From Dyadobacter fanqingshengii (GTDB lineage Bacteria; Bacteroidota; Bacteroidia; Cytophagales; Spirosomataceae): a DNA stretch of 64,000 nt. Where the stretch lies: positions 3,286,001 through 3,350,000 of the forward strand of contig NZ_CP098806.1 of the NCBI RefSeq assembly GCF_023822005.2, read 5' to 3'. Below are positions 35,960 to 44,802 of the stretch, piece after piece; the stretch's first letter is position 1, and each line of letters opens with the position of its first letter. Made by a program: the position numbers and the translations under genes. The notes under the pieces are model-generated. The model had not been told where the DNA came from. It saw only the letters and a program-made list of their open reading frames with translations, and made no database searches.

Positions 35960-37273
35960 CTAACTCAGCCGCACCGAAAACAGATCCTTTGACCGCATGT
36001 AAATGTAGCTGACGACGATAAGGGTCAGCAAGCCGCCAGCCATGACGGAGGGGACCGCTCCGAAGGCCTTGGCCATTAGTCCAGATTCAAATGCGCCGAG
36101 TTCGTTGGAAGAGCTGACGAAAATGCCATTGACTGCGGCTACGCGACCACGCATTTCGTCGGGCGGATATATGAGCAGGATGGTTTGCCTTACGATCACA
36201 CTGACGCTATCAAAGACGCCCGTGGCAAATAACGCAGCGCAGGATAATAGAAAATTGGTTGATAAAGAAAAAATAATCGTGCAGATCCCGAAACCGAAAA
36301 CCGCAACGAGCATATTGCGCCAGGCGTTTTGCGTGGGTGGATAATAAGCCATCGCAAACATGGTGAGCAGGGAGCCAATGGACGGCGCGGCTCTGAGCAA
36401 ACCCAAACCTTCCGGCCCGACTTTCAAAATATCCTCTGCAAAAACGGGTAAAATGGCCACTACACCACCGAAAAGCACCGAAAACAAATCCAGCGAAATG
36501 GCATATAGCACAATCCTCGTTCGAAAAACGAAGCGAAAACCTTCTTTAAGGCTTTCAATAATTGGCGTAACGATCTTGGGAAATTCAGGTCGTGTTTTGA
36601 TCATCCCCAATAAAATCCAGCAGATGACGAAGTTGCCGATCACGATCAGCAATGTGTGCGTGAGGCCCATGTATGCGTAAAGAAAACCCGCAATGGCCGG
36701 CCCCGTTATGGATCCAGCCTGAGAAAATGAGCTGCTCCATGTCGACGAATTATGGTAAATCACCCTGGGCACCAGAAAAGGTTTCAAAGAGCTGGACGCC
36801 GGTGAGTAAAAGCCTTTGGCGAAGCCTATTAAAGCAAAAACCGAATAAATGACGATCAAATGCTGCGTTTGCGAAAGTGCGTCATAAATAAACGGCTGGA
36901 ATGCCATATAAAGGATCACAGACCCCAGCAAAATCACCACCAGGCTTACGTGCATGATCGTAATTTTGTTCTTCTGATCGGCTACATAACCGCCAAAAAT
37001 CGAAGTAATCACGAATGGGATCACCTGCGCGAGCCCGATCAAGCCCAGCGCCAGCGGGTCGTGCGTGAGCTTGTAAAGTTCGTAGGCAACGATCACCTCC
37101 TGAATAAGGATTGACGCGGAAAAGAGAAAAGAATTGGAAATAAAAAACCTGAAATCGGAATACCGGAGGGCAGCGTAGGGATCTTGGGAAGATACTGTTT
37201 TCAATAGAATGATTAACTGTTCCAGTTCGTAACACGAATCTTTTACATTTCGTTTACAATGTTTTACAGGCAA
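35960..37273 (-). CDS. MFS transporter (EntS/MFS_3-like)
   Basis: Twelve-helix major facilitator protein of up to 437 residues. It starts its conserved part with DPYAALRYSDFRFFISNSFLF and has the loop motif GGYVADQKNK after helix 2. The closest class is the EntS-like exporters (MFS_3). No ATG precedes the first helix: candidates are TTG at 37273, which adds an odd 23-residue Cys-containing lead, or TTG at 37204, which gives a normal N-terminus (MKTVSSQDPYAAL). The substrate is unknown and no siderophore genes are nearby. Confidence 0.85.
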   Translation of the reverse strand: MPVKHCKRNVKDSCYELEQLIILLKTVSSQDPYAALRYSDFRFFISNSFLFSASILIQEVIVAYELYKLTHDPLALGLIGLAQVIPFVITSIFGGYVADQKNKITIMHVSLVVILLGSVILYMAFQPFIYDALSQTQHLIVIYSVFALIGFAKGFYSPASSSLKPFLVPRVIYHNSSTWSSSFSQAGSITGPAIAGFLYAYMGLTHTLLIVIGNFVICWILLGMIKTRPEFPKIVTPIIESLKEGFRFVFRTRIVLYAISLDLFSVLFGGVVAILPVFAEDILKVGPEGLGLLRAAPSIGSLLTMFAMAYYPPTQNAWRNMLVAVFGFGICTIIFSLSTNFLLSCAALFATGVFDSVSVIVRQTILLIYPPDEMRGRVAAVNGIFVSSSNELGAFESGLMAKAFGAVPSVMAGGLLTLIVVSYIYMRSKDLFSVRLS

Positions 37274-37299
37274 ATAACCATGGCATTTTGGGGTTGTTA

Positions 37300-37307
37300 T
37301 ACATTTG
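37300..37307 (+). promoter_or_regulatory. Predicted -7 element of the gene at 37347
   Basis: TACATTTG matches TAnnTTTG, 39 bp upstream of the ATG; no matching -33 box was found. Confidence 0.35.
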
Positions 37308-37346
37308 GTTCATTCAAAAAACAGCAACCTTTTAAAGTCAAAACAC

Positions 37347-37808
37347 ATGAAAAACAATCTTTGGAAAATTGTCGGAGCAATGACTGTTCTATTCTCCCTT
37401 CCGCCTTCCGTTGCGTTGCCAAAGGAAACGATGGACGGTTTTTACTGGAACCCGGTTTTGCTTAATGGCCGCTCCATCAGCCCCGCCGAACTTGCAGCCG
37501 CAAGTGCTGGCAAATTGTCGCTCGTCAAGTTCAATCCAAAATCGAACGTTGTTACAAAGGTGCCCTTCATTATTTACCTGAAAAGAGGCGGGATGATCGT
37601 TAATGGCGATGCATATGCGCATAATAATGCTGTTTTGGAAGGAGATATTTATGAGGTTTTAAAACCCGCAAGAGCCGGCGACCAGTTGATCATCGATCCC
37701 GTAGACAAGAATGACCAGATCGGACGACGTGTCATTACGGTGCAAAGCAGCCAGTTGACACCGCAATTCAAATGGTTTGGTTTTTATAAAAAAGGCGATG
37801 GCTGCTGA
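37347..37808 (+). CDS. Exported protein of unknown function
   Basis: 153 residues from ATG 37347 with a signal peptide (MKNNLWKIVGAMTVLFSLPPSVALP). The mature part has FYWNPVLLNGRSISPAEL, then a GDAYAHNNAVLEGDIYEVLKPARAGDQLII segment that looks like a beta-rich fold with a repeated loop; no family is recognised. It is immediately upstream (50 bp) of the membrane-anchored winged-helix regulator and may be its co-transcribed partner. A longer in-frame start at 37305 lies beside the predicted -7 box and is rejected. Confidence 0.7.
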   Translation: MKNNLWKIVGAMTVLFSLPPSVALPKETMDGFYWNPVLLNGRSISPAELAAASAGKLSLVKFNPKSNVVTKVPFIIYLKRGGMIVNGDAYAHNNAVLEGDIYEVLKPARAGDQLIIDPVDKNDQIGRRVITVQSSQLTPQFKWFGFYKKGDGC

Positions 37809-37858
37809 TTCATGCCACAGTTATGCTAAATTTGTCTAACGTCTTTGATATCAATTCA

Positions 37859-38782
37859 ATGCAACAGGTTCGACATGCGCTATCCCCAGTATTTGTAGTT
37901 TTCAGGAGATTGTTTTTCCTGATTTCAGTGGTTGGATTGTGCTTGTTTGAAACGGAGGTTTTTGCTAATAATGAGGCTTTTCGCTTCAACGAAAATGCCA
38001 ATCTTGCACTCAGGAGAACCGCCCATTTGCTCTTACTGCAAAATGGGGATTCCCTTTCCACCATTCCGCCCGTTCAGCAGATCGATGCGAACACTTTTTC
38101 AGTCCGGATGGAACATATGTTTGATTATGAACAACTTCCCAGCCTATTGAAACAATCCCTTCAAATTCAGCACATAGAACGCGGCTACAATGTTACAGTG
38201 CTGAAATGTGATAATGGAGAAGTCCAGCTAGGCTACAATTTCCTGGACCTCAATCGCGAAGAAGGTGTTGCTTGCGGAGGGCGAAGGCAGCAAGAAGGTT
38301 GTTACCAGTTGCAGGTGAGCTTTATCTCCGAAAACGAAGAGGCTAAAACCGCTAGCGGCAACTGGTGGTTACTCCCATTTGGAAGCGCTTTGGCCGGCCT
38401 GGGTTTTATGGTTTGGAATAAAACAAGGCCTAAGACTGGTACAATGCCCATTCAGGCACCAGTAGTGAGTTTCATTAAGGATTCAAAAACACGGTTTGGG
38501 TCGTCCGTTTTTGATCTGGTGAATCAAACATTGGTCTCCGGCGATGCTACACACCAGCTTACATTTCGTGAGGCCAAACTGCTTGCATTATTTGCAAAAA
38601 GCCCTAATCAAGTTCTCGAACGCGACTTTATCCTTAAATCTGTCTGGGAAGATGAGGGCGTGATCGTGGGCCGTAGTGTGGATGTGTTTGTTTCACGGCT
38701 CCGGAAAATGCTTGCTAACGAGCCCGCTGTAAAAATCACCGCGGTTCATGGCGTCGGCTATAAAATGGAGGTCCTTCCCTAA
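37859..38782 (+). CDS. Membrane-anchored winged-helix regulator (periplasmic N-term, C-terminal wHTH)
   Basis: 307 residues from ATG 37859. Topology read from sequence: an N-terminal hydrophobic segment (VFRRLFFLISVVGLCLFETEVFA) that is a signal peptide or anchor; a ~150-residue extracytoplasmic domain with a cysteine pair region (VACGGRRQQEGCYQL); one membrane helix (NWWLLPFGSALAGLGFMVW); then a cytoplasmic OmpR/PhoB-type winged helix (about 215-307: LTFREAKLLALFAKSPNQVL, SVWEDEGVIVGRSVDVFVSRLRKML, AVHGVGYKM). ToxR/CadC proteins carry the wHTH at the N-terminus, so this order is reversed. Probably a one-component sensor of an envelope signal. Regulation target is unknown. Confidence 0.85.
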   Translation: MQQVRHALSPVFVVFRRLFFLISVVGLCLFETEVFANNEAFRFNENANLALRRTAHLLLLQNGDSLSTIPPVQQIDANTFSVRMEHMFDYEQLPSLLKQSLQIQHIERGYNVTVLKCDNGEVQLGYNFLDLNREEGVACGGRRQQEGCYQLQVSFISENEEAKTASGNWWLLPFGSALAGLGFMVWNKTRPKTGTMPIQAPVVSFIKDSKTRFGSSVFDLVNQTLVSGDATHQLTFREAKLLALFAKSPNQVLERDFILKSVWEDEGVIVGRSVDVFVSRLRKMLANEPAVKITAVHGVGYKMEVLP

Positions 38783-38847
38783 AAAATCCATTTCGCTCGT
38801 TTCACATTAAGTAATCTTTCAGCCCATTTTAATGCTTCATCCTGCAT

Positions 38848-38883
38848 CGTCCGATACCGTACACATTTGTACGGAATCGGACG
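38848..38883. promoter_or_regulatory. Long imperfect palindrome upstream of ABC-TolC operon
   Basis: 16-bp arms CGTCCGATACCGTACA / TGTACGGAATCGGACG around a 4-nt loop with one A-A mismatch. It lies 66 bp after the regulator stop and 160 bp before the ABC ATPase gene. No T-run follows directly (TTTTT begins 8 nt later), so an operator is at least as likely as a terminator. Confidence 0.55.
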
Positions 38884-39043
38884 GTTCGCCTTTTTGGTTG
38901 AAAATTAAAACAATCATAATCAAACACTTAACCCTTTGGCAAGCCTTTTTAAAATAGGACTGGCATAAGAGACGACGGTATATGCATTTGCTTTTGAAAT
39001 TGCTTGTCTGTAATTATACCAAAATCTCAAACCTTAAATTTTT

Positions 39044-39706
39044 ATGATTAAGTTAGAAAAGATATCCAAATATTACCCGGCAGGTTTTGGCAAAACTTAT
39101 GTGTTGCGCCACATTGATTTACACATCAAAGAAGGCGAGTTTGTATCGATCATGGGCCCGTCAGGTTCCGGAAAATCGACTTTGCTGCATATTTTAGGAT
39201 TGCTGGAAGAGCCTTCCGAGGGCGAATATCTTTTCCTCGACGAACCCGTTCAGAAACTGTCTGAGAAAAAACGAACCGAACTGCACCGTCACCACATTGG
39301 ATTTGTATTTCAAGCTTATCACCTCATCGACGAATTGACTGTTTATGAGAACATTGAAACACCATTACTTTACAAAGGAACGCCCGGTTCTGAGCGGAAA
39401 AGCAGGGTTGCAGAGTTGCTCGACCGCTTCAATATGGTTGCAAAAAAAGACCTTTTCCCACACCAGCTTTCCGGCGGACAGCAGCAATTGGTGGGCGTTG
39501 CGCGTGCCATTGTGCACAATCCGAAAGTGATTTTTGCGGACGAACCGACAGGAAACCTGCATTCGGAGCAATCGATCGAGATTATGGAATTATTTCAAAA
39601 ACTTAACCAGGAAGATAAAGTCACCATTGTCCAGGTAACGCACTCCGAAGTGAATGCAGGTTACGGGAACAGGGTGGTGCGACTCAAAGACGGGTGGTTA
39701 GCCTAA
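39044..39706 (+). CDS. ABC transporter ATPase (LolD/MacB type)
   Basis: 220-residue nucleotide-binding subunit: Walker [11 protein letters not shown]-loop FVFQAYHLI, signature LSGGQQQ, Walker [12 protein letters not shown] and H-loop VTHS. The Leu-Ile-Asp-Glu stretch after the Q-loop and overall length fit the MacB/LolD group that pairs with FtsX-type permeases. A TolC gene follows after 15 bp, but no permease or membrane-fusion protein is in the operon; the orphan permeases at 30404 and 32891 are possible partners. Confidence 0.92.
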   Translation: MIKLEKISKYYPAGFGKTYVLRHIDLHIKEGEFVSIMGPSGSGKSTLLHILGLLEEPSEGEYLFLDEPVQKLSEKKRTELHRHHIGFVFQAYHLIDELTVYENIETPLLYKGTPGSERKSRVAELLDRFNMVAKKDLFPHQLSGGQQQLVGVARAIVHNPKVIFADEPTGNLHSEQSIEIMELFQKLNQEDKVTIVQVTHSEVNAGYGNRVVRLKDGWLA

Positions 39707-39721
39707 CATCATTTATTAGCC

Positions 39722-41032
39722 ATGAAACATTTAATTTTACTTTTTTGCCTTTTACCGTTTTCCGGGAAGGCCCAATCTACGCTCAGTCTCGCGGAATGCG
39801 TAGATCTGCTAGCCAAAAATAACCTGATTTACCAGCAAAGTAGCCTTCAGGCTGAGGCTGCACAGGCTCAATTGAGACAAACCAAGTCCCAGATCCTGCC
39901 GCAGATTTCATTTGGGACATCGCAGACCTTGAATGCAGGTCGTAGCATTGACCAGTCCACCAATACGTATATAGATGAGGTTTTCGGAAATAGTTCGCTT
40001 GGCCTTAATTTTCAGGTGCCTGTTTTCCAGGGTTTCAAAGTTCAGAACCAGATCAGACAAGGTGTTTTGCTTAAAGAATCCGCCGACGAAAACCGGACTG
40101 CGATATTGAATGCACAAACGGTGCTGCTGATGCAGAATTACGTAAATGTATTGGCAACAAAAGCACTTTACGAATCCTGGACAGAACAAGTTTTATCGTC
40201 CGAAACGCAGACGGAAAGGATTTCCAAGCAAGTGAATGCTGGAACGGTTGGAGTCAATTTACTTTACGAAATCAAGGCACAGCTGGCTAATGATAAATTC
40301 AGTCAGGTGACGGCGCTGACCGATTACAGAACCGCCAGACTGGCTCTGTTTCAAAGGATGAATGTTACGCCGGACGACAAGATTGAGTTCGAGGCACTAG
40401 CGCCAAGAGATTCGACACTGACCGCCGCTAGTGCGATCGACATTTATGAAGATGCCCAAAAAAGTTTCCCGGAAATTCGAAGTGCAGAATTATACCGCCA
40501 AAGCTTTTCATATCAGGTAAAATCTATAAAAGCACTTAATTATCCTTCACTTGGATTGCAGGGCGGTTTTGGCGCCGTTTATGCAACCAGCAACAAGAAT
40601 CTCGATTATTTTAACCAGTTAAATGCGACCCGTAATGGCTCATTGCAGCTAAACTTGAACATTCCCATTATGGGCCGGTGGCTTACCAAGCCGCGCGTTG
40701 AGCTTGCCAAAGTGCAGGAACGCCAGGCGCAAAATACATTGGACGTAACCAACCAGGTTCTCAGACAAGCCATTGAGCTGGCCGTATTAAACCTGCAATC
40801 GATGGCCGACAGACAAGCTTCTGCGGAAGGCCAGGTGGAATCGCTTACAGCGGCATTCGCGGTGATTGAAAGCAAAATGAACGCCGGAATTGCCAACTCG
40901 TACGAGTATTCCCTTGCCAAAGCTAATCTCGCAAAAGCACAGGCAAATGCCATTCAGGCGAAATACGACTATCTCATGCAGCAAAGGTTATTACAATACT
41001 ATCGCCAGGGTAACTGGACGGGCGTATTTTAA
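39722..41032 (+). CDS. TolC family outer-membrane efflux protein
   Basis: 436 residues with a signal peptide (MKHLILLFCLLPFSGKAQ). Two OEP repeats are visible: an N-terminal half with long helices (SSLQAEAAQAQLRQTKSQILPQ) and barrel strands (SLGLNFQVPVFQGF), and a second half repeating the pattern (SLQLNLNIPIMGRW). Trimeric outer-membrane channel for type I/tripartite efflux. It is the second gene of the operon begun by the ABC ATPase and is followed by an intrinsic terminator. Confidence 0.92.
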   Translation: MKHLILLFCLLPFSGKAQSTLSLAECVDLLAKNNLIYQQSSLQAEAAQAQLRQTKSQILPQISFGTSQTLNAGRSIDQSTNTYIDEVFGNSSLGLNFQVPVFQGFKVQNQIRQGVLLKESADENRTAILNAQTVLLMQNYVNVLATKALYESWTEQVLSSETQTERISKQVNAGTVGVNLLYEIKAQLANDKFSQVTALTDYRTARLALFQRMNVTPDDKIEFEALAPRDSTLTAASAIDIYEDAQKSFPEIRSAELYRQSFSYQVKSIKALNYPSLGLQGGFGAVYATSNKNLDYFNQLNATRNGSLQLNLNIPIMGRWLTKPRVELAKVQERQAQNTLDVTNQVLRQAIELAVLNLQSMADRQASAEGQVESLTAAFAVIESKMNAGIANSYEYSLAKANLAKAQANAIQAKYDYLMQQRLLQYYRQGNWTGVF

Positions 41033-41075
41033 GATATAAAAGAATGTTAGGTTAAATTTGGTATCGGTAATTTTT

Positions 41076-41108
41076 AAGAGGCAATGACTTATCACTGCCT
41101 CTTTTTTT
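41076..41108 (+). terminator. Intrinsic terminator after TolC gene
   Basis: AAGAGGCA / TGCCTCTT inverted repeat (41076-41083 / 41096-41103) followed by a run of T. Confidence 0.85.
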
Positions 41109-41192
41109 GTGTTATTCCTTTAAATAAAGTTAAATAACTTATTGGTTACATAAAGATCATTATCTTGCTTTCACTAACTAAAAACATCAGCT

Positions 41193-41849
41193 ATGAAAAA
41201 ACTTATCCTCTTCTCGTCCCTAGGCATCTTATGCCTGGTCGGCGAGGTTCAGGCGCAGCTTCAAAAAGGCACCCGATATTGGGGCGCAACCATCACTTCC
41301 AGTGGAGAAGCCAACAATCAGAAATATGACTCTCCTTACAAATCGGATGCGAAATTTACAAATATTTATCCTTCGCTCAGGACGGGCTGGGTTTTCAGGG
41401 AAAATACAATGTTCGGTGTCGACCTTAGCCCGTCTATCAGCTTTGCCAGGTCAAAAAATAACCTGGTAGGAACCGAAATTAAATCGGGATACAATGGAGT
41501 AGCGGTAAATGTTACACCTTATATCAGGCGATATAAATCCCTGAGCTCAAAATGGTTACTATATGTGCATTCAGGGGTAACGCTGAGTTATGTGCGAAGC
41601 AAGGATTTTCAGGGTGACGAATCTCAGTTTGAAAACGGCTACGGCGTTGGCCTTGGCATTGTGCCGGGCGTTGCATATCGGTTAACGCCCCGCTTTTGGC
41701 TTGAATCAGATGTCAGCGTGTTCAACCTGAATTTATCTTATGTCAATTTCAACAACAATAACCACGTAAATTTTCAAACCGGGTTGAGATCTGAGATTCA
41801 GCAGTATTTCACATTAAGGGCTGCCTGGTATATCCAAAAATCTAACTAA
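41193..41849 (+). CDS. Outer-membrane beta-barrel protein, tandem copy 1
   Basis: 218 residues with a signal peptide ending around VQAQ (residue 22) and alternating hydrophobic strands with aromatic girdles (SLRTGWVFRENTMFGVDLS, VNVTPYIRRYKSL, VGLGIVPGVAYRL, TLRAAWYIQKS). It fits an eight-stranded OmpA/OmpX-like barrel. The function is unknown. A second barrel gene follows 8 bp later. Confidence 0.8.
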   Translation: MKKLILFSSLGILCLVGEVQAQLQKGTRYWGATITSSGEANNQKYDSPYKSDAKFTNIYPSLRTGWVFRENTMFGVDLSPSISFARSKNNLVGTEIKSGYNGVAVNVTPYIRRYKSLSSKWLLYVHSGVTLSYVRSKDFQGDESQFENGYGVGLGIVPGVAYRLTPRFWLESDVSVFNLNLSYVNFNNNNHVNFQTGLRSEIQQYFTLRAAWYIQKSN

Positions 41850-41857
41850 ACGCCGCC

Positions 41858-42538
41858 ATGAAAAAAATCACTTTACTCATCATGTTACTGCAAATTTGTG
41901 CAGTAAGCGCCGTAATGGCCCAATTGGAAGGCAGACGCTTTCTTTCCGGCGGGATAGGCGCAAATTTCTCAAATACCAATCCTGACCTGGATGAGGCAAC
42001 AAATAATTATAATGGAAATGTCAATATTGGGATCGGAAAGTTTAAATCGCAAACCAAAGCAGTTGGCTGGAACCTGACGGGCTATCTGGGTGGAGGAAAA
42101 AGTTTGCGCTACATTAACGGGCAGAGTGAACCCAAAAGTGGGTTAAATCAATATGGGATCGGCGTGGGCCGATTTTGGCAGTTCTATAAGCATTTTAATG
42201 AAAAAATAGGGATCTACGCCGGCCCAAACGTGAATGCCAGCTATAACTACAAAAAAGAACTGTTGACCAACCAGGATGATACAAATGAACAAAAAACACA
42301 TGCAACGACGCTCTCATTGGGAGTCGGCGCGGGTGTGTATTACAGGTTGTCGGAAAGATGGTGGCTGGATGCCAGCCTGGGTTTTGCCACTCCGTTTTCG
42401 GTGGGTTATACGAAGATCAACAATGACTACCTTGAATCCACGTCTACTTCAAAAGCCAGTTCATTCAATTACAACCTGTCACCCTCCTTCACATTCCCCA
42501 GCGTAGGCCTGGGCCTGCGGTATTTTCTGGCCAACTAA
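41858..42538 (+). CDS. Outer-membrane beta-barrel protein, tandem copy 2
   Basis: 226 residues with a signal peptide (MKKITLLIMLLQICAVSAVMAQ). The strand pattern resembles its neighbour (GIGVGRFWQFYKHFNEKIGIYAGP, TLSLGVGAGVYYRLSERWWLDASLG, SFTFPSVGLGLRYFLAN), including the same YYRLSxRxWLxxSx pattern near the C-terminus, so it is probably a diverged duplicate. Strong terminator downstream. Confidence 0.8.
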   Translation: MKKITLLIMLLQICAVSAVMAQLEGRRFLSGGIGANFSNTNPDLDEATNNYNGNVNIGIGKFKSQTKAVGWNLTGYLGGGKSLRYINGQSEPKSGLNQYGIGVGRFWQFYKHFNEKIGIYAGPNVNASYNYKKELLTNQDDTNEQKTHATTLSLGVGAGVYYRLSERWWLDASLGFATPFSVGYTKINNDYLESTSTSKASSFNYNLSPSFTFPSVGLGLRYFLAN

Positions 42539-42585
42539 AACAGGCCAAATTTCTAATTTTTTAAAGTTCTTACATTAAAAACACG

Positions 42586-42619
42586 GTGGATATGCCTTTT
42601 TGGGTATATCCACTTTTTT
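42586..42619 (+). terminator. Intrinsic terminator after the beta-barrel pair
   Basis: GTGGATAT (42586-42593) / ATATCCAC (42606-42613) followed by a T run; it ends 8 bp before the next ATG. Confidence 0.85.
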
Positions 42620-42626
42620 GTATTCA

Positions 42627-43322
42627 ATGAAAAAATACTTCCTGCTTCTTTCTGTCTTTTGGCTGGCTGCCTGTCACAAACCCAACACTGCTAACCTCGC
42701 AGAACCCTGGCAGCCTGATTATGATGTGAAGAGATCCGAGGCTTCGATTGAGGCTTATGAGAAGATGGACGCTGAAAAAATGCCTGCTCCGGGTGGGATT
42801 GTCTTCACCGGCAGCTCTTCATTCACCAAATGGCAGCATGCTGCCGAAGACCTTGCTCCACTCCCGATCATCAACCGTGGTTTTGGCGGCTCCACATTCC
42901 CCGAAGTGATCCATTACGCGCCACGCAATGTATTGAAATACAATCCTAAAACCATTGTGACTTATTGTGAAAACGATATGTTTGGCAAGAAGCCTAAAAC
43001 ACCGGAACAAGTTAGGAATGAATATGTTACGTTTGTAAAATTGGTGCGTGCTAAGCTTCCGGATGTACAGCTTTATTTTGTTTCACTGAAACCTTCCCCA
43101 TCCAGGTGGGACAAAAAGGACCAGGTGATCAAGGCCAATGAACTGATCCAAGACTATATTAAAAAAGACAAGGAGCACCATTATATAGATGTGTGGCCGG
43201 TTATGCTTAAAAACGGCAGACCGGACGGCAGTATATTCGTCGGTGACAGCTTGCATATGAATGATGAAGGTTACCGTCGCTGGACCAAGGTTTTCAAGCC
43301 GATTTTAGAAGAAGCATTGTAA
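42627..43322 (+). CDS. SGNH/GDSL-type esterase lipoprotein
   Basis: 231 residues. Lipoprotein signal MKKYFLLLSVFWLAAC with Cys16. SGNH blocks are visible: FTGSSSFTKW (block I Ser), NRGFGGST (block II Gly), YCENDMFG (block III Asn) and GDSLHMNDEGY (block V Asp-x-x-His). It is probably an esterase or acetylhydrolase anchored in the periplasm or at the cell surface; the substrate is unknown. It starts just after the upstream terminator, so it needs its own promoter within the terminator region or read-through. Confidence 0.88.
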   Translation: MKKYFLLLSVFWLAACHKPNTANLAEPWQPDYDVKRSEASIEAYEKMDAEKMPAPGGIVFTGSSSFTKWQHAAEDLAPLPIINRGFGGSTFPEVIHYAPRNVLKYNPKTIVTYCENDMFGKKPKTPEQVRNEYVTFVKLVRAKLPDVQLYFVSLKPSPSRWDKKDQVIKANELIQDYIKKDKEHHYIDVWPVMLKNGRPDGSIFVGDSLHMNDEGYRRWTKVFKPILEEAL

Positions 43323-43452
43323 AAAATGTCTGGTCTGACGGCGAAATTCAAAGATTTTAAAAGAACAGGTAAGGGTATTGGTTTTAACGTAAAGTCACTA
43401 TATTAACCGAAAAATACGTTTCCGGATAAAAAAGTGATATCGCATTCAAATA

Positions 43453-44796
43453 ATGAAAGTAACAGCGGTTTTTGACATTGGCAGGACCAATAAGAAGTAT
43501 ATACTTTTTGATGAAAAGTATCAGATTATAGATGAATTTTCAGAGTCACTTCCGGAGACAACGGACGAAGATGGGTTCCCGACTGAGGACATTGAACTGC
43601 TGACGAAATGGGTGCAGGATCGCTGGGCCGCATTGCTGGACGATCCGAAATACGACATTAAGGCAGTAAATGTTGCCGCATATGGGGCAAGTCTGGTTCA
43701 CCTGGATGCTTCTAACAAGCCGCTTACACCATTATATTCCTACTTAAAGCCTTTCCCGGAAGATCTTTTAAAGCAATTTTACAGCACATACGGCGACCCA
43801 ACGCGGCTTTCCTTGCAAACGGGCTCCCCGGCTATGGGAATGCTTAACTCGGGAATGCAGCTTTACTGGCTCAAATACACGTATCCCGACATTTACAAAC
43901 AGATCGCTTCAACGTTACATTTGCCGCAATACATTCTTTATCTCTTAACAGGCAGAAAAGTAAGCGATTACACTTCATTGGGCTGCCACACAGCACTTTG
44001 GAGCTTCGAGATGTGGGATTACCACGATTGGGTAAAACAAGAAGGAATTCATAAGAAACTCGCGCCGGTCCTGGCTTCTTCTTCATTTATATACAGGCAT
44101 AACGATAAAGGCATCCAGTCCGGCTTTGGCTTGCACGACAGCTCTTCTGCACTAATTCCCTACCGAATGGCTGTTAAGAAGCCGTTTGTACTGCTTTCCA
44201 CCGGAACCTGGTGTATTAACTTCAATTCTTTCGCGTCCAAGCCGATGACCTCTTATCAGCTCGAACGCGATTGTATGAATTATCTGACGCCTGAGGGCAG
44301 CGGCGTTACTGCCTCACGCTTGTTTATGGGCAGGGAACACGATTATCAGGTGGCGCGCATTGCGGAATATTTCCGTGTTGAGCCTGATTTTTATAAGGGT
44401 GTTGCATTCAATGAGGAAATCCTGAAAGCGGACACGCCACCATTTTATACGGCTTGCATGACCGGAAACGGGCCTTTTCCTGAACCAAATACACAGGAAT
44501 GGCAGATCAGCGCGTTTGCTTCGGCAGAAAGCGCTTATCATCATTTGATCAAAGGACTTACCGAATTGCTTTACGTATCTCTGGATTTGATTGGGATTAA
44601 TGATGTGCAGGCGATTTACATTGACGGCGGGTTTGCAAGGAACGAGATTTTCACAAAACTGATGGCGCGTCATTATTCAAATCACAGCGTATATGCGACG
44701 GACCTTCCTTATGCGACTTCCCTGGGTGCCGCATTACACGTGACCAGGCCGCAAACATTCGAATTTTCAAAAGAGATTTACGAAATAAAAGCATAA
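43453..44796 (+). CDS. FGGY-family carbohydrate kinase (rhamnulokinase/fuculokinase-like)
   Basis: 447 residues. The N-terminal ATPase-fold motif is VFDIGRTNKKYILFDE; the FGGY linker shows SGVTASRLFMG and the C-terminal adenosine-binding motif is IYIDGGFARNEIF. It phosphorylates a sugar or ketose in the cytoplasm; the exact substrate is not clear and no isomerase or aldolase gene is next to it. It ends 6 bp from the recG stop (convergent). Confidence 0.88.
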   Translation: MKVTAVFDIGRTNKKYILFDEKYQIIDEFSESLPETTDEDGFPTEDIELLTKWVQDRWAALLDDPKYDIKAVNVAAYGASLVHLDASNKPLTPLYSYLKPFPEDLLKQFYSTYGDPTRLSLQTGSPAMGMLNSGMQLYWLKYTYPDIYKQIASTLHLPQYILYLLTGRKVSDYTSLGCHTALWSFEMWDYHDWVKQEGIHKKLAPVLASSSFIYRHNDKGIQSGFGLHDSSSALIPYRMAVKKPFVLLSTGTWCINFNSFASKPMTSYQLERDCMNYLTPEGSGVTASRLFMGREHDYQVARIAEYFRVEPDFYKGVAFNEEILKADTPPFYTACMTGNGPFPEPNTQEWQISAFASAESAYHHLIKGLTELLYVSLDLIGINDVQAIYIDGGFARNEIFTKLMARHYSNHSVYATDLPYATSLGAALHVTRPQTFEFSKEIYEIKA

Positions 44797-44802
44797 ACCA
44801 GC

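Noticed and set aside
38930..39010. Possible sigma-54 promoter before the ABC ATPase gene
   Set aside because: Two TGGCA boxes occur, but neither has GC at the -12 spacing; one off-by-one match was not convincing.
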